NCBI GenBank assembly: GCA_003168235.1 | Contig: PMSZ01000008.1 | Coordinates: 1-8,225, forward strand | Length of the DNA stretch: 8,225 nt | Source: Acidobacteriaceae bacterium | GTDB taxonomy: Bacteria > Acidobacteriota > Terriglobia > Terriglobales > Acidobacteriaceae | Direction: 5' to 3' | Part shown: positions 6,701-8,225 of the stretch, piece by piece | Layout: each line of letters starts with the position of its first letter | Position numbering within the stretch: the stretch's first letter is position 1 | Notes under the pieces: generated by a model | Seen by the model: the letters and a program-made list of their open reading frames with translations, nothing else | Databases searched by the model: none | What the model was told of the DNA's origin: nothing | Position numbers and translations under genes: made by a program

Positions 6701-7350
6701 GGTACACCGCCTTTTGCAATCAGGATATTTCCCGGCTTGAGATCGCGATGAATCACCAACTTTCCATGCGCGTACTCGACCGCGGAGCAGACTTCACGAA
6801 AAAGCCGCAGACGATCATCGATGGAAAGCCGGTGATGATCGCAATACTCGTCAATCGGCAGGCCCTCCACATATTCCATCACCAGATACGGAGAACCATC
6901 TTCGCTGCTGCCGCCATCGAGAAGCTTCACAATGTTGGAATGGTCCAATGTCGCGAGGGTCTGTCGCTCATTGCGAAAGCGTTGCAAGACCTGTTCGGTG
7001 TCGATTCCGGTCTTGACCATTTTTATCGCAACCTGCTTGCGATAGTTCTGGTCGTCGCGCTCGCCCAAATAAACCACCGCCATGCCACCGTGCCCAATCT
7101 CGCGGAGGATGCGGTACGCCCCTACCCGCCTTCCCGCCATCGCGCGCGACTGCCCGGATACGAGATCCGCGGCGGGACAATCCTCCAGAAAGGTGGTGGC
7201 GCCGTCGAAGCTCGACAGCAGCGATTCGATTTCGGTGCGCAGCGGGTCATCGCCCGCGCACGCTTCACGCAGGAAATCACTTCGCTCCTTGGGGTCTCGC
7301 TCCAGGGCCAACGCGAACAGCTCTTTTACTTGACCCCACTTTTCAAGCAT
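3754..7350 (-). CDS. Transmembrane PknB-like Ser/Thr protein kinase with TolB/FlgO-like domain and TPR array
   Basis: The 1198-residue protein is arranged as follows. An N-terminal region (1-60) has Trp5, Leu11-Phe12 and an acidic Glu-x-Leu-Leu segment, as in many acidobacterial kinases. The kinase domain covers about 79-382: glycine loop GHGGMAVV at 86-93, VAIK with Lys110, Glu128 in helix C, catalytic HRDLKPGN at 201-208, DFG at 221-223, and TPEY/SPEQ at 247-255. All catalytic residues are present, so it should be active. A single membrane helix lies at about 408-424. A TolB/FlgO-like alpha/beta region spans 448-585, starting Ser-Val-Ala-Ile-Leu-Gly-Phe. TPRs fill about 600-1198. The kinase would face the cytoplasm and, with one helix, the TolB-like and TPR parts the periplasm. 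Its ATG overlaps the end of the upstream sigma gene and lacks a strong ribosome binding site, so translation is probably coupled. The sigma factor is the obvious candidate substrate. Confidence 0.93.
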   Translation of the reverse strand: MLEKWGQVKELFALALERDPKERSDFLREACAGDDPLRTEIESLLSSFDGATTFLEDCPAADLVSGQSRAMAGRRVGAYRILREIGHGGMAVVYLGERDDQNYRKQVAIKMVKTGIDTEQVLQRFRNERQTLATLDHSNIVKLLDGGSSEDGSPYLVMEYVEGLPIDEYCDHHRLSIDDRLRLFREVCSAVEYAHGKLVIHRDLKPGNILIAKGGVPRLLDFGIAKLLNPECFQTALVTRTNWRLMTPEYASPEQMRGHAITAATDVYSLGVLLFELLTGHRPYRSAGQSLLEMERLVSETEPEKPSAVIDRKEEKISVDGAARTAITPESVSAQRGLQPAELQRLLRGDLDTIVMKALRKEPERRYGSVAEFSQDIERYLAGMPVRARKSTIAYRSGRFLHRHRESLAAALVVLAVVAGLAIWQMHRVSRQAAARSEAKNAQVQARRSVAILGFKNLSERADTAWVSTALSEMLAAELAAGEKLRAAPGETVARMKVDLGLRDQESLAPETLGQVRKNLGNDFVVVGSYFDLGKDSGGQIRLDVRLQDAAKGETIATVSETSTEAQLLDLVSRVGRKLREDFGVADVSQVEAVGIRAAIPSNPEAMRLYSEGLAKLRTFDALAARDLLTRAVSSDPAYPFAHAELAKAWMALGYKEKALQEAKKALELSGKLSPEDHSLVEAGYYEVNKDWDKAIEVYRTLSSSSPDNIEYGLALANAQIAGEHGTEALKSIARLRGLSAETKEDPRIDMAEMWADYSLSNNKEVVVTADLAIKKAIPLRARLLIARARIFQCRALAGLGQPKQATADCEEGRQIFHEAGDLAGESGALHEMAEVPINQGDLDQARRLYEQALALARQTGDKHATGRELANIGVICMQQGDLVTGKKMYMEALDVFREIGDKHGMEVSTANIGDIFYEEGRLGGALAEFQDALVLAREVGHKTSEAIDIKNIGDVLADQGDLPGAMQMYQQAVSIQRETDDKSYYAASLVAIGKLQRQKGDSDGAKKKYEEALALRRQLGEKGTVAETQMALAELDCDSGHASEAETRAREAIEEFRAEGEADLEIQSEALLSRSLLQKERIEDAQQAMARALTLSNKSSDVTVHLPLMIQNAYMRAAVKDVRKAERLAHNAMVEANKLGFVRFELEASLAAGEIQLHGNNPALGRKRLEETGKTARSKGFELIARKASTARETTNP
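3757..4950 (-). repeat. Array of 40-residue (120-nt) TPR units inside the kinase gene
   Basis: From residue 801 to the end of the kinase, the sequence falls into consecutive blocks of exactly 40 residues starting at 801, 841, 881, 921, 961, 1001, 1041, 1081, 1121 and 1161 (the last has 38). Most begin Gly-Asp or a variant. They share the pattern G-D-L-x-x-A-x-x-x-Y-x-x-A-L-x-L-x-R-x-x-G-D-K, followed by a second helix with Asn-Ile-Gly. These are long-form TPRs (TPR_12 type), typically used for binding proteins. Units 841-1040 are most alike; the outer ones are more diverged. No unit shows an insertion or deletion. Confidence 0.85.
7343..7350 (-). other. 8-nt stop/start overlap between sigma factor and kinase genes
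   Basis: The minus strand reads ATGCTTGA here: the kinase ATG is at 7350-7348 and the sigma factor TGA at 7345-7343, in different frames. No good Shine-Dalgarno sequence precedes the kinase ATG. This arrangement is typical of translational coupling and would tie kinase level to sigma factor translation. Confidence 0.85.
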
Positions 7351-7927
7351 TTTTCTGGTCGCTTCTGCATAGCTCGCGCGCCAGCCATGCTTTGGACAGG
7401 TTCCAATTACGCTTCACCGTCGCGCGCGAAACTCCCAGCACTCCAGCCGTTTCCTCGATGCTCAAACCACCGAAAAAACGCAGCTCCACAAGTTGGGCTT
7501 GCTGCGGATCGAAATCCGCCAGTCGGGTGAGAGCTTCATCCAATTGAATGACATCGGCCGTCTTCCCCTTGGAAACGCTCTCCGCTTCTTCGAGGAAAAC
7601 TTTCTCAAAATCCCTGCCGCGTTTTTGGGCGTCATGGCCCCGGCTGTAGTCGACGAGGATGCGGCGCATCAGTTGTGCTGCGACACCCAGGAACTGCTCC
7701 CGGTTCTTCCAACGAACTTCTCTCTGATCGGCGAGGCGGAGATAGGCCTCATGCACCAGAGCGGTTGTTTGCAAGGTGTGATCGCCGCGCTCCCGCCGCA
7801 AGTAACGGGACGCCAAACTCCGCAGTTCCGAGTAGAGCAGCACGACCAGTTCGGCCACTGCCTTGTCATCTTTATTGCCGAGGTCGAGTTCACCGAGAAG
7901 GGTGGCTACATCGATTGGCGCATCCAT
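7343..7927 (-). CDS. ECF-like RNA polymerase sigma factor (TIGR02999/PF07638 type), kinase-linked
   Basis: The 194-residue protein has sigma region 2 at about 22-100 and region 4 at about 125-188. Region 2 includes a Val-His-Glu-Ala-Tyr-Leu-Arg-Leu helix (58-65), an Arg/Gln-Phe-x-x-Val-Ala-Ala-Gln-x-Met-Arg-Arg segment (77-89) and Lys-Arg-Gly (102-104). Region 4 has a helix-turn-helix at about 154-180 (Leu-Ser-Ile-Glu-Glu-Thr to Ala-Thr-Val-Lys-Arg). These are the marks of the ECF group common in Acidobacteria and Planctomycetes. It should direct RNA polymerase to a specific promoter set. Where ordinary ECF factors have Asp-Ala-Glu-Asp in region 2.2, this one has Gln53-Thr54-Thr55-Ala56. No anti-sigma factor gene is adjacent; the kinase immediately downstream probably takes that regulatory place. 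ATG 7927 is the only usable start before an upstream in-frame stop; its ribosome binding site is weak. Confidence 0.93.
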   Translation of the reverse strand: MDAPIDVATLLGELDLGNKDDKAVAELVVLLYSELRSLASRYLRRERGDHTLQTTALVHEAYLRLADQREVRWKNREQFLGVAAQLMRRILVDYSRGHDAQKRGRDFEKVFLEEAESVSKGKTADVIQLDEALTRLADFDPQQAQLVELRFFGGLSIEETAGVLGVSRATVKRNWNLSKAWLARELCRSDQKNA

Positions 7928-7979
7928 AAGAGTCTCGAACGCGATCAGCGGACCAGCGGGATATTAAAACGACGCCGCA

Positions 7980-7995
7980 GATATAAAGATATAAA
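7980..7995 (-). repeat. Tandem 8-bp repeat upstream of the sigma factor gene
   Basis: The plus strand reads GATATAAA twice in a row (7980-7987 and 7988-7995); the minus strand therefore reads TTTATATC twice. It lies 53-68 nt before the sigma factor ATG, in otherwise GC-richer sequence. It could be part of a promoter -10 region or a regulator site; it could also be chance. Confidence 0.4.
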
Positions 7996-8000
7996 CGAGG

Positions 8001-8031
8001 GGGAATCGGACTTGAGCTCGCGAACATTCCC
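8001..8031. repeat. Inverted repeat GGGAAT/ATTCCC upstream of the sigma factor gene
   Basis: GGGAAT (8001-8006) and ATTCCC (8026-8031) are perfect inverted 6-mers 19 bases apart, with the palindrome GAGCTC (8014-8019) near the centre. The site lies about 75-105 nt before the sigma factor start. An operator or an upstream activator site is possible, but the arms are short. Confidence 0.25.
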
Positions 8032-8225
8032 AACTCACCCCAAGGATCGCGCGCTCTAGGGCACAGAGTATATATCAAGTCGAATGCAAAACGGGACGAT
8101 GTTTACGCCTTTGTTTTTGAGCACTTGCGACTCCTGGCGCGGGAAAAGCAAAACCGCCGCCGCCCGCTGCCAAAGAAATATGAACCTTTTTCCGTGGTTT
8201 CTTCGCGTTACCAGATAGAGGCCGA

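Larger units (their letters stand above)
7928..8225 (-). promoter_or_regulatory. Upstream region of the sigma factor-kinase operon
   Basis: These 298 bases precede the sigma factor start and presumably contain its promoter. No clear -35/-10 pair was found. An AT-rich stretch 53-68 nt upstream of the ATG (7980-7995) and TATACT on the minus strand at 8072-8067 are the best -10 candidates, but neither has a well-spaced -35. Short open frames run to the right edge on both strands, and none has a convincing start or a recognisable product. Confidence 0.35.

Noticed and set aside
8067..8089. TTGCAT and TATACT on the minus strand as a sigma-70 promoter
   Set aside because: The spacing is only 11 bases instead of about 17.
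8056..8225. Open frames running into the right edge on both strands, considered as ends or starts of neighbouring genes
   Set aside because: Several frames are open at once over about 150 bases, none has a good start or a recognisable product, and the edge prevents a decision.

Overview
The window most likely comes from an acidobacterium (Terriglobia/Koribacter-Solibacter-like). This is inferred, not proven. The reasons are the mid-to-high GC content and a sigma factor of the TIGR02999/PF07638 type translationally coupled to a giant PknB-like kinase with an N-terminal W-x-x-V-x-x-L-F region, a single membrane helix, a TolB/FlgO-like domain and TPRs. The decaheme-associated style of outer-membrane barrel next to c-type cytochromes also fits.

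Left part (1-2832, + strand): a compact gene run for membrane electron transfer. It begins with the C-terminal part of a large outer-membrane beta-barrel of MtrB/PioB type, whose 5' end lies outside the window. Next come a small periplasmic monoheme cytochrome c, a membrane-anchored NapC/NirT/NrfH-like tetraheme cytochrome whose fourth heme site is CX4CH instead of CXXCH, and a 63-residue two-helix membrane protein. Read together they suggest a route from quinol to a periplasmic carrier to an outer-membrane porin-cytochrome conduit. The direction of electron flow and the outer partner cannot be seen.

Middle (2833-3753): about 0.9 kb without a convincing intact gene. It holds a possible weak terminator for the left operon and a minus-strand reading frame with an excellent ribosome binding site and signal peptide that stops after 66 residues (probably a broken secreted-protein gene). 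It also holds two plus-strand open stretches with protein-like composition but no good start, and a good minus-strand intrinsic terminator for the right-hand operon.

Right part (3754-7927, - strand): a two-gene operon. The ECF-like sigma factor comes first, and its stop overlaps the start of the 1198-residue Ser/Thr kinase by 8 nt. The sigma factor lacks the usual acidic DAED motif of region 2.2 and carries Gln-Thr-Thr-Ala at the same place. This fits the known idea that some kinase-linked ECF factors are switched on by threonine phosphorylation. The kinase C-terminal region is built of about ten consecutive 40-residue TPR units with no insertions or deletions. The last 298 bases (7928-8225) are the upstream region of this operon, with a tandem repeat and an inverted repeat that might be regulatory.
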